This document shows positions 11,201 to 22,800 of a DNA stretch of 27,882 nucleotides, one piece after another (the first letter of the stretch is position 1; each line of letters starts with the position of its first letter). The translations under genes and the position numbers were made by a program. Source of the stretch: Triparma columacea (lineage: Eukaryota; Sar; Bolidophyceae; Parmales; Triparmaceae); contig BRYA01000494.1 of assembly GCA_030267965.1 (NCBI GenBank), forward strand, positions 27,996 through 55,877, in the 5' to 3' direction. The notes below the pieces were generated by a model. That model saw nothing but the letters and a program-made list of their open reading frames with translations. It did not search any database and was not told the DNA's origin.

Positions 11201-14200
11201 TGCTGCTAGCAGTTGAGAAGGAACCTCTAACAGCAGCCTTGTCACAGCTCGTGCAAGCTCCGTTCCCGATCACTTCCTTGTAAGTGCCGGGAGGGCACAC
11301 AGTGCACTTCCCGGCTTCGTACGTGTAGCCTGGGGTACACTTACAATCAAGTAAGCCGTCACTCGTCAAAACTGAAATGAAGCCTGACTTGCATTCGCAG
11401 GAAAGGCGATCGGAGCTACCTTGCTGGTTCACTGGGCACTCCTTGCAAGACGACATACCAGCCTTATCGTTATACGAAGTCTCCCTGCACGCAATACATT
11501 CGATGGAACCTGATCCCGCAAACTTCCCAGGAGGACACAATTCCATAGTTTCAGACTTGGGGGGACAGTATGTACCCCCATCGCATAGAGTGCAGCTGCT
11601 GCTCCCAGGCTCAGAGTAGGTGCCACCGGAGCAATCCACGCAAACCTCCTTGTCGTCGGAGCTCTTGCTCCCCCCAGGGCATTCTATACATGTGCTGCTG
11701 CGTATCCCAGACACTTTCCCAGACGGACACAGGCTACAGGAGCTCTCGCCCTCTCCCGAGAAGGTCCCCCCCGAGCATTCAACGCACGCTGCCTTGTCGT
11801 CAGAGCTCATGGTTCCCGCGGGACATGTCGAGCAGACCTCACTTCCGGGACTTGCTATCTTCCCCGAGCCACATACGCTGCAAGAGCTAGCGCCAGTACT
11901 TGAGTAGGTCCCCTTCTGGCAGGTGGAGCAAGTCGTGGCGCCAGCAGAGGAGTACTGGCCATGGTCGCAGGTATCGCAGGCCGACAAATCAGAGTTAGGG
12001 ACCGTCCCGCCGCCACAGATGATACACGAGCTGGAGCCGCTTGGAGCGTACATTCCTGGAGGGCAATCATCGCACGAATTCCTTGCGTCAGAGCTCTTCT
12101 TTCCAACCGAACAAGAGACGCAAGTGGCACTTCCAGCGTCTGCATACCGGCCGGCGCTGCGAGGGGGGTTGGTGAGTTGGGGTATTTGGTGTCTCGCAGA
12201 ATATACCCTACTCTTACCTGCACCTACTGCACGAACTTGATTTTTCAGGCGCAAAACTACCTGCTTGGCAATAGTTGCATCCAGCACTCCCAGGTACAGA
12301 ATATCTTCCAGCTGTGCACGTCGAGCATTCGCTTTGCTCAGAATTAGGCGCTGTTCCACCAGAGCACAAGAAGCATGTTGTACTTCCTTCTGAAGAATAA
12401 TATCCCGCGGAACACTGGTCGCATGTTGTACCATCAATTGAACTTTTCTTGCCAGGAGAACATTTTGAACATTGTGAACTTTTCGCAGTCGAGAATTGTC
12501 CTCCGATGCAAAGCTCGCAGGAACTTGTCCCCCCCCCGCTGTAACGGCCTGCCTGGCACGAGGAGCACTCGTTATTACCTGGCGACGACCATTTCCCAGC
12601 CTCACAGTCTCGGCAGATCGAAGCATCAGGGGCAGGCACGGTGCCACCTTGGCACATAAGGCAGGCCGATTGGCCAATGGTTGAATAATATCCTGGGTCA
12701 CACTGTGCACAGTCACTATTACCTCCCCGTGAGTATTTCCCGTGATTGCACTCGAGACAAACGGAAGCGCCTTCCTTTGAATAGCGTCCTCCCGGGCATA
12801 TCTTGCAACTTCCTCCACCAACTTCGTCTGTGTAAAACCCAGCATTGCACGGATAACACTTTGGTGACCCAATCTCTCCATAATAGCCTCGAGGGCACTC
12901 CTCCTCGCATTCAGGACTGCCCTCAGAACTGAAACGGCCAGCTGCGCATGGTTTGCAAACATTTGAGGTGTTCGAATTGGCAAATTCCCCCGCGCTGCAT
13001 GGATCGCAGATATGGGAACCCGTAGGCGCAACGTACCCATCCGGACAACCAAGACATTTGGTACCATCGATGCTGCTATACCTTCCTGCATCGCACAGCA
13101 AGCAGATATCCGATTTAGGAGCGGAAGAAAAGGAGCCCGGGGGGCAAGGGGAGCACTGCGAAGCACCTGCGATTGAGTACTTTCCCGCTTGACAGACCGA
13201 ACATGTCGGCGCTGCTATTACACTGAAAGTCCCAGGCTCGCAGATCTTGCACGTGGCCCCCCCACCATAGAATCCTCCCGCACAAGCCTTACACGTCTGG
13301 TCACCCGGACTGCTGAAGTACCCAGGTTGACATGCAACGCAGGTAGTCTGGTTAGCACTCGGGACCGATCCAGCCGCGCAAATACTACAAGAACCGGAAC
13401 CAACTGATTCGCTCATGAATCCAAACGGACAAGTTTGGCAAACAGGGACGCCTCCAATCGAGTACGTCGAGATAGGACAAAGTCGACAATCGTTGACATC
13501 GGAATCTGCGTACTTCCCTGGCCCACAAAATTTGCAATAGGTGAGGCCTTCCGTAGGAGCCACAAGTCCGGCGCCGACATCGCAGACATCGCAGCCATTT
13601 CCTGTCCCCGGTTGTGAAAAAGTCCCGATCGGACACTTCACACACACGACTTCTTTCCCAGGGTTCGACTCCATATCAAACGATGCGTTCTCGTCAATGT
13701 AGGTCCCTGGCGGGCAGGAGGAACAATAAGAAGATCCCAGGAAAGAGATTGACCCCAAGTCGCAGTCAGAGCAAATGTCTACTCCACCAGGACTGTACTT
13801 TCCTCTTTGGCAGGGATTCGCTCCTTTTCTGTCAACTCTTGGGAAGTGCCCACTTTCAGCGATAGAGCAGAGAGCAGCCTTGGCTTGCGAGTACTCTCCC
13901 TGACCATTACACTCCTTGCACTCAGTCGAGCCAAAAGCAGCCGCCTTGCCGGCCTCGCAGTCGATGCAGTCGACGCCATTAGGGCCATTAGGGACGGTTC
14001 CTGGAAGGCAGCTAACACAACTAGATGATCCCTCGCTTGAAACCTCGCCCTGCCCGCAAGTTGTGCAAGAGTCTGTCCCACCGATTGAAAACTTACCTGC
14101 TGGACAGGGAACGCAAGCGTTCGTCAACAGGTCAGCTCTAGTGCCAGGAGCACAATACTCGCAGTTGGAGGAGCCAGGTTTGCTAGAAACATAGCCCTTT

Positions 14201-16758
14201 GTGGCATTGCAAATGCTACACAACGGATCACCTGCGAATGCAAACTGACCTGGCATGCATGGAACGCAAGCCGTTCTGACATCATTAGGCACCTCACCAC
14301 CATCGCAAAGCTCACAAATTGCCGTGCCGTTACGGCTGGCAACCTTCCCAGCCTCACAACTCACACAACTCTTCTGGCCAATAATGCTTGCAAATGTTCC
14401 TGGTGAACAGGCAGTGCATTTGTCGTCTTCTTCTCCACTAGGACTACACGCGTTACCAACGGGACAGGCACAGCTGATACACCCTAACTGAGAGACGCTG
14501 GTAGCTCCAAACTCAAAAACTGAGGGTTGCGATAGCAGAGGGCATGATTTGCAATCCCCCATACCCTCGGAGTCTGAGTATTTACCTCTAGGGCATACTT
14601 CACAAGCCGCAGAACCCGCCTTCGAGAAATATCCTGTTTGACAGACATCAGTGCACGTCGAAGTGTCTCTTCCTTGCGTGTTGGCTTCGCCATAGTAGCC
14701 GGGATTACAATCAGAGCACACATAAGCTCCCTGCCCACTCCACTTACCAGCGGGGCATAGCCCTTCGCACGTTGGATTAGTCGATCCAGTACCGCCGTAA
14801 TAGCCCGCGTCACAAGGCCCTTCACATTGGTTCGTCGTGGAATTGCCTGTACCGTACCGCCCGCTGGAGCATTTGCTGCAAACCGTTGACCTTTCATGAC
14901 TCCACTCTCCAGCCGAGCAAAAAGTGCATTTGTCTTCGCTGTCGAGGACAATGAAAGGATCGCCAAATCGCCCTGCAGGGCAAGGGGTGCAACTCATACT
15001 TCCAGACTCTGACCAAGTTCCGTCTGGACATTTTCTGCGTTGAGCGAAGTGAGTTTAGGAAAGGGTTGCCACAATTATAGAATTATTATCGCTTTCAACC
15101 TCTATAACGATCACGACACAGACGTCAATGAGCTGCTATAGTTTTTGTTTTGCCCATTCTCACCTGTTGCAATGCTCAGTTTCCTGGCTTTTGGTGGAAC
15201 CTTCGTAGCCCGCCGCACAATTTGAACAGGAAGAACTCCCCTCATGCGAATATCGACCTTCTGGACAAATCCCTGAGCACGAACTTGAGTTTAAGCCTTC
15301 TACTTCCCCCAATTTCCCAGCTGGGCAGAAAGAGCACTCTTCTTGTCCTCCCATTGAGTATCTCCCTTTGGGGCACTTGCTTGTGCACGTCTCCAGCTCG
15401 CTCCCAGGGTTCCTCCCATAATGTCCCTTGATACAATCTTTGCAAAATTCGTCCCCTTGTCCCGAATACTTGCCAGAAGGGCAAGGGCCTCCACAATTTG
15501 AAGACTTCGAACCTAGTCCCACACCATTCTTTCCTGCAGGACAAGGAAAGCACTGGTTTGTTCCTCCTGTTGAGTATTTACCCCGACCACACTCGATGCA
15601 TTTATAAGCGCCTTCTATGGCAACAAATTTCCCTGGTTGGCACCCCTCACAACGGATATTACCACGCCGATTCTGAAACTTCCCTTTTTCACAAGCTATA
15701 CACTTGGTTTGTCCGTCGGAAGGTTGGTAGCTCCCTGCAGAGCAAGATTGACATTTTCCCTCCATTTTTTTTTGGCCCCATCCCCGTCTAAATGTTTGCT
15801 TTTTGCCCTTTCGACAAATTTTGCACTCTCTTCGATTTCTTTTGTTTCTCTGTCCTATTTTCCCTTCAGGACATTCTGCGCAAGAACGAGACCCATCAGT
15901 ATCAGCAAATTTTCCGGGGCCGCAAAATTTGCATGTGGACGCTTTCCGTTCATTCTGATATTTTCCCGGTTGGCATTGTTGACAGCTTCCTGCACCAGGA
16001 CTATTTGAGAATTTTCCCGGAGAACAAACAAGTCGTTTGTATGAACCACAGTTGTCTATCCCGTCGTCACACTTAGTCAACCACACACCGGGACAATAAT
16101 GTCCCAGACCACAGTATTCATACTTGTTTATCCTTAACTTTTCACCGCGAAAAAAATCACCAACTCCATCCAAAAAATTGTCAGAAGCCCAAACTCTTTC
16201 AGCACAATATTGCCCTGCGTTGCAAAGTTCTGCATGGGTCTGGGAGAGAAACGCCAATGCGAGTAATAGAAGTATCGTTGTCCTTCCTCGCTGTCGGTTG
16301 TTCTTGCCTGTTGACCTGGTGGTCGAAGTTGGTGATTTTTTCATTGGGTACATTAGACAGGGAAGTGCCCAAACGTAAAGGAAGAAGTAACCGACGATAC
16401 CAGCGATTTTAGCTAATGAAATGAGAGTGGCCCATGAGGTGGTAGAACTCCCAGAAGTGGAAGCAGTTGCCGTAGAAGATAGCTGTGCAGTCGATCCTCC
16501 GTGCTCAAATGCCTGGGCGAAGGTTCCTTGGCTGCTGAGGAGCGCGACAACAGTCACTATCGTAAGGGCGGTCGAAAAATGTAATGCCGACTTTCTGGCG
16601 CGAGCAACTGACTTCGTCGACTTGTCTTTCCTAAGGGGGTTGCTGATCGGGTTCTCGGAAAAGCTTTTAGGCGCCTCCTCTTTCACAACCTTTTCTTCAA
16701 GGAAGCGCATTTCTCTTACGACCGTCTTCAGCCCCTTCTTCAGCCCCTTCTTTGACAT
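8211..16758 (-). CDS. Giant receptor-like protein B: cysteine repeats, polytopic membrane module, START-like domain
   Basis: Exons 16758-15164, 15034-12218 and 12156-8211 join in phase (introns 129 and 61 nt) to give about 2785 residues. After a basic N-terminus come three hydrophobic segments (about 59-79, 111-137, 159-176; the last resembles a signal peptide ending THA before ELCNAG). Residues about 178-1900 are tandem GCC2/GCC3 ephrin-receptor-like units (CxxCxxGxYS...G...C). About eight membrane segments follow (near 1930, 2033, 2075, 2131, 2190, 2210, 2245 and 2275), with the motif WWFELFECVRR. Residues about 2325-2545 form a START-like lipid-binding domain (RVLYTARLLPFPYKNRDYM, GGEVIVSRS, GYLLMPS). 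The tail is basic, then Gly/Arg/Ser-rich. A surface receptor or channel-like role is inferred; ligand unknown. ATG 16758 follows a GTG-led extension that is not a eukaryotic start. Ends TGA. Its tandem paralog is gene C. Confidence 0.87.
8297..8505. repeat. Hexamer-based low-complexity tract coding a Gly/Arg/Ser-rich tail
   Basis: The plus strand is an imperfect run of CCCCTG/CCACTG-type hexamers, densest at about 8320-8440. Read on the minus strand in the frame of gene B it encodes repeated Gly-Arg and Gly-Ser pairs near the C-terminus (about residues 2689-2757). The antisense proline/leucine-rich open frames on the plus strand are by-products of this composition. Such a tract is prone to replication slippage, so its length may vary between strains. 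Confidence 0.85.
11227..11331. repeat. Near-identical tract shared with gene C (copy in B)
   Basis: These 105 bases of gene B match 19796-19900 of gene C with one mismatch seen by eye. Both encode the conserved block around SFSTxSS / CTSCDKAAVRG and CTVCPPGTYKEV just before the membrane module. Flanking bases differ much more. Confidence 0.85.
11588..11816. repeat. Near-identical 229-bp tract shared with gene C (copy in B)
   Basis: These 229 bases align without gaps to 20241-20469 of gene C, with only two mismatches found by eye. They encode four successive cysteine-repeat units (around CSGGTFSGEGESSC and CPGGSKSSDDK). Synonymous sites are unchanged, unlike in neighbouring parts of the same genes. 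Confidence 0.9.
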
Positions 16759-16887
16759 GATTTCCTGGAAGGAGGTGAGGTAGCGAATTGATAAAAATGG
16801 AGGCACGGTGTTAGATGTTGTTGTGTCAAGTGCTTCTTGTCATGGAAGGTATCGAGAGGAGCGGATTGCGGTTCGCAAAGCGGTACG

Positions 16888-19800
16888 CTACTTTTGCGGC
16901 GATCTAGCATATTCTTTCCCCTTCGGTCTCACCTCAAGTTTGCTTCTGTAACTTAAGCAAGCAATGTAAGTGATGTCGGTAGACCCAACTGTCTTAACAG
17001 ATGGCCGTAGGAGATATCCTTTCATCAGGACGTCGGCCCTTACAAAGCCCTTTCTTTTCGACTTTGTCAGGCTGAATAGTTCTTCGTCGTAGATTGATCG
17101 GCTCACTATGATGTGGCCACTTCCATCTAAAGTCTCAGCGTTAAACTGTTCCACCATGTAGTCGCGTCTCTTCAGAGGGAAGGGCATCTTGCGGGCAGAG
17201 TAAAGGACTCGTCGCTGGAGGCGCGCCTCCTTCTTCTCTGCGAAGCTGTAGGGACGCGTTCTTCTTCTCTCGGCATCGGTATCCAGCTGGTAGTGTTCTA
17301 TTATTTTATGCCTAGGATGAGCGTACCGTGAAAGGGTTAGGATTAAGGAAATAAATGCATATTCGAAGGAAACACACACGAGAGTACACCTTCGTGGGCA
17401 ACGTCACACAATGAGCTCCTCGCATTACTCCTCGTTTTCAGCTCACCTGAGATCACAGTCAAGGTTTAGGATTAAGTCCTTCACAGCAACGACCGGCAAA
17501 GCAACGGTGAATTTAATCCGACCTTCATCGAAAGCGCCATCGCCATAGCTATTCCGAAGCTCCATAGTAGCATCGTTCTCCGCCAAGAATGTTCTCATTT
17601 TCTCGCTCATCTTTTCCGACTGGACAAACGGGTGAGGAGGGAGGGGAGTTAGGGTCGTCGTGATTGTCGTGTTTGAAATCATCTTTTGCTGCTTTGCCTT
17701 AGGCTCACCGATACATCCTGATAACCGGCTTCCTTGTTCAAACTCGAAGCAAGATCGTTGAAGTAAGCAACGAAGGCTGTATCCTCGTCGTGAGCTTCAG
17801 TGAGGCCCTTTATACGAGCATTATGAGTGTGATTATGGTCGAAGAAGCCCATAACAAACACGACAGGCTCAAGGATCTTGGTGGCAAAAACCATTCCGAC
17901 TCCCGCTAAGTTTATCCCGATCAGCAAATACCCGAAAATTTGTTGGTCGTAGTCGTTGTCGATTTTGACTCTGACGAGCAATGCTCCAAGTAGGGTAAAG
18001 AATATGCTGACTTGCGTCACTGCGGCAAGAACGTCGTCTCCATCCTCTAAGAACGGGGCAAAGTTCACGTAGACAACGATTGAAAAGATAGACAGGAGCA
18101 TAGCGACAACAATCTGTGAGGCAGTGCCCGGCTTGATGAAAATAAGGAGGCCACTCATTACGAGTCGACGAAGGCATTCGAAGATCTCAAACCACCAGTT
18201 TTCATTCTCGTACATTTCATACAAGAATGCGATCTTTATGAGGGACCGATTTGTAGCCCTGTCCCGCGCTTGGATGTCATGTCTGAAGGAAATAAGCAAC
18301 GAAGCGTACAGCATTGTAATCCCGAACGGGTACACGAAAGCCATAGAGATAGCGTATAACTGATAAGCCTTGTGCTTCGGAGAATCGCAGTCCAAGGACT
18401 GGTCAAGCGAAAGATACCTCGTCTCATCGTCGCCGAATTGAACGCAATTGAAAGTCTGGGAAGGGAAAAGTGAGCAGTTGAGCCATATGCAGCATGTGTT
18501 ATGGGACCACTGTTGCGCCAAGACATTGAGACCTATTGCAATAGGTGCGCAACCGTTTTGCACATTCTCACCTCAAAGATAGTCGTGGATACCGATGCAA
18601 ACACAAGATACGTAAGACCCAAGAACGCCTCAATGCAGTTATTCCTAATCTGCTTTCTCCTCAGCACCTTCTCTTTGGGCGTGAACGTTCTCGCCATGAA
18701 CATGTAGAGAAAAATTAACAAAGTCAGGAGTAAAGGCGCAATTGTTGAAAATAGAAGGCGGGTGTAGAAAGATGTCTCCATCAAGCAGTCCGCCTGACGG
18801 ACGATGAGCGAGCGTCAACCACACGGGGTTAGACTTGCAATGCATTGATCTCCATCTTGTGAACTAAGTCATCGCTACGCTCTTCCTCGTCCCGCTCTTC
18901 ACTTCTTCTCCCATCTTACCTTGACAAGCTGCAAAGCATCCAGGTTGGCCACGGAGGAAAGCCACCTCGTAAACTTCTCAAAGACAGGTGGGAACCGTAT
19001 TTGCAGAGCACTTTCATAGCCGGACAAAATCTGATAAAAGCTCGTCAAAATCTTGCTCTTTGTTCGGATCTGGTTCATGCTGGAGCGCTCGTCTCGTTTA
19101 ACCTTGCGTTTTGCCAGCTTCTTCAAGTTGCGCCGTCGCAAAAAGTATGCGATCATCACGAATACGAGCAGCATTGATACCATGAGCACCATAGATTCAA
19201 TTGGAATGACAAAGGTCTTGTCACAGGCCTCACAAAGTCCCTGTAGCAAGCGAGCGAACCGCAGAAAAGATTGTGTTAGTGGTAGGAGGTTTTCTAGTCA
19301 AGGAGGCAGGGCAACGTTCAGGAGTATAACGGACAGGATGCCTCCTTTCGAAGCTAACTGATGTTGTCATCGTTGTGCTGCTCTGTTCTCACCTCAACAG
19401 ACTTCGAGTAACCGGGTCGACAGATGTTGCAGATCGGGCCCTCGTGGCCTTCAGCACACTGCATCGCAGTAGACGCATTACCCGTCGAGTTGGTTTGAGG
19501 GCACGCCTCCGGAGAATAGCACAGTTCGACCTTGTAAGAGTCCTGAGAACTACGCCAATAAGCAGGCTTCAGAGGGAGGTTCTGAAGGGTAATACCTCTT
19601 TCCACACAGTTGGCCCCCTCAGGACACCGGGAGCAGTAACCGTGGCCAACGAAGTCAGGTTCTGCAGGAGGGTGGCCATCGAGAAGAAAGTCGCCCTTCT
19701 CACAGGTACAATTGAACGCAGAAGTGGGAGGCCTAACCGTTGCAGGGTCATCTGCGGTTGCTGAAAGGATGCTGCTAGTTGTCGAGAATGAGCCCCTAAC

Positions 19801-22800
19801 AGCAGCCTTGTCACAGCTCGTGCAAGCTCCGTTCCCGATCACTTCCTTGTAAGTGCCGGGAGGGCACACGGTGCACTTCCCGGCTTCGTACGTGTAGCCT
19901 AGATTGCACTGACAATCCAGCACCCCCTCACTCGTCAAAACAGAGGCAAAGCCAGACTTGCATCGGCAGGAAGTGCGATCGGAGCTACCTTGCTGGTTAA
20001 CGGGGCACTGGGAAGAGTGAAGGAAAGTGCGAAGGAATTGGAGTTAGGTTTTTGTCTTTGATTGTCGGAGGGGCCATTCAATGCTCACCTCCTTGCAAGA
20101 CGACATGCCAGCTTTATCGTTGAACGAAGTTTCCCCTTCGCATGGTGAACACACGACCGATCCAGATCCGGCGTACTTGCCGGGAGGGCACTTCTCCATT
20201 GTGTCGGACTTGGGAGGACAGTATGTACCCCCGTCGCAGAGAGTGCAGCTGCTGCTCCCAGGCTCAGAGTAGGTGCCACCGGAGCAATCCACGCAAACCA
20301 CCTTGTCGTCGGAGCTCTTGCTCCCTCCAGGGCATTCTATACATGTGCTGCTGCGTATCCCAGACACTTTCCCAGACGGACACAGGCTACAGGAGCTCTC
20401 GCCCTCTCCCGAGAAGGTCCCCCCCGAGCATTCAACGCACGCTGCCTTGTCGTCAGAGCTCATGGTTCCTGCAGGACAGGTCGAGCAGACCCCACTCCCG
20501 CGATCAGCTATCTTTCCTGTGGCACAAACGCTGCAAGAGCTAGCCCCAGTCCCTGAGTAGGTTCCCTTCAAGCAGGTGGAGCAAGTTGTATCCCCAGCAG
20601 AGGAGTACTGGCCATGGTCGCAGGTATCGCAGGCCGACAAATTTGAGTTGGGGATAGTGCCACCGCCGCATAGCATGCAAGAACTAGAGCCACTTGTGGA
20701 GACTTTACCATCCTCGCAGGGAAGACACGTTGTTCTATCGTCGCTTGAAAAGGTGCCAGACTCACAAGTTGAGCAACTCCCCTGACCAAACGTTACACTG
20801 ATTTTCCCAGATTCGCAAGATTCACAGGACATTGCGCCCTCACGAGAGTACTTTCCGCTCGTACAACTGCTGCAGGAAGTTTCTCCAACTGAAGCCGCCT
20901 TCCCAGGACTGCAAGTTTGACAGACAGATTTATCAACACTTGGCACTGAACCGCCTCCGCAAACAGAGCAGGCGCCACTACCCGGAAAAGACTACTTTCC
21001 GACATCACAATTTAAGCAAAGTGTTCGATCTTCAGAACTCTTCTTGCCTCCAGCGCATGGTGTACAGAACGCACTGTTATTCTGAGATATTTGTCCTGGT
21101 GGACAAACGCTGCAACTTCCAGCGCCCACAGTACTCATCTTCCCCGCCGGACATACAAAACATTCGGTTCCTCCAGTGGTTGAGAAGCTTCCGGCAGCAC
21201 ACACCTGGCAACTGCTTGCATCAGCTGACGGGATTGTTCCGGACGAGCAAAAACTACAAAGCCCAGCTCCTTGCTGTGAATACTTTGCAACTTCGCATTC
21301 TTGACAAAGCGGAGCGCCACTGCTAGAGTAACGCCCTGGGTCGCATTCCTTACATTCCGCAGCTCGAGACTCACTGAAGCGGCCTGCTGTGCACATGTTG
21401 CAAGTGCTTCCCCCCTCTAATGCAAAATATCCTGCTGCACAAGGGAAACAAGTCGTCCCCCCGATTTCTCCGTACGTGCCTTCGGGGCAGCGTCCGTGGC
21501 AACGACTTGATCCAGGATCAGACAACTACGAGTGGCGAAGTGGGTCGGGAAATGGCAATAAGATGGAACTGCGTTAGAAAGGAATTGGCTGAACAAGCGA
21601 GCGACGTTTGTACCGCGACATTTGAGTTCTCCTCTTACCTTTCCCGCTTCACAAGGAACACATACATTCGAGGTATTTTTATTTGCGTACTTTCCAGCCT
21701 CACAAGGGGAGCAACCGAAACTCTCACCCAACCCTGATATTGTTCCTTGAGGGCAGCTGGTGCAAGAGGATGACTCTGACACATTCGTAAATGTCCCTGG
21801 ATCGCAGTAAATGCAAACTCCAGCCCTTTCTCTAGAGTACTTGCCCGCTAAGCAACTGGTGCAAGAAGATGAACCAAGTTGGGAAAATTTGCCCGCTGCG
21901 CAGGATGTGCAAACTGACGAACCTGCTTGTTGACTGTATTTTCCTTCTTTGCAGATTTCACAGGACGACCCATCTCCTGAGTATCCTGGATCGCAAGGCA
22001 TGCATTCTGCATCACCTTGATTGCTTTGCTGACCTGGCAGGCAACCGACACAATCTGTTTGGTCGGCGCTAGGGATCGTTCCAGCCAAACAAACGTCGCA
22101 AGTCAAGGATCCGTTATACCTACTGTGAAAGCCTGTAGGGCAAAGTAAGCACTCGCTGGTTCCGCCTACAGAATAAGTCGAGGGGGGGCACACTTGACAG
22201 TCATTAAGAGTTTCGTTAGCAAATTTGCCTGGACCACAGAATTTGCACTGCGAGAGCCCTTCCGTTGGCGCAACAAGCCCAGCAGTTGGGTCGCATTCCT
22301 CACACGAATCCTGGGACGAGAGAATTGGATAATAATGTGACGGGGTGAGGGGCGCATGGGTGGCTAAGTCGCCAGTGCTGGTGTTATTAGTTTGTCTTCC
22401 GACTTCTTCGTCCTTTCTTACCTCAGTTCCCGAAATAGCTATTTTACCAATCTCACACGTAGAACATTCCCTCGTAATAAAGTCAAACGTCTTGCCAGGA
22501 AGGCATGAAAAGCACGATGCGGCCCCAATCTCAGAGTAGGTTGAAGTTTCGCATACGAGGCAATCATCGATTCCTCCGGGACTGAAGTGATCTTGAGGGC
22601 AAACATCCACCGAGTCGCGCTCTTTACTAGAAACGCGCTGTCCACTTGCAGCGATGGAGCAGAAAGCGGCCTTGGCATGCGAGTACTCTCCTGGACCATT
22701 GCACTCCTTGCACTCAGTCGAGCCGAAAGCAGCCGCCTTGCCGGCCTCGCAGTCGATGCAGTTGACGCCATTGGGCCCATTAGGAACGGTTCCTGGAAGG

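Noticed and set aside
12157..13166. An open minus-strand frame running continuously into the third exon of gene B, suggesting a gene start at 13166
   Set aside because: Upstream of 12156 this frame lacks the regular cysteine-repeat pattern, which is instead in the frame of exon 15034-12218. The two join through a 61-nt intron in phase.
14995..14997. ATG at 14997 as the start of a separate cysteine-rich gene
   Set aside because: The repeat pattern continues upstream of it (KCPDGTWSESGS) to an acceptor at 15035, and joins in phase to the exon ending at 15164.
20142..20560. Plus-strand open frames in gene C with close copies in gene B (11570-11907)
   Set aside because: They are mirror images of the repeated cysteine units; their similarity comes from the B/C duplication.
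20992..20994. Genome-wide reassignment of TAG to an amino acid
   Set aside because: The glycosyltransferase frame at 4512-6272 ends in TAG at a sensible place, followed closely by the convergent gene, so TAG seems to work as a stop here.
20979..20996. An 18-nt mini-intron removing the TAG in gene C
   Set aside because: It begins GT and ends AG and keeps frame, but it is far shorter than every other intron here and would delete conserved repeat residues.
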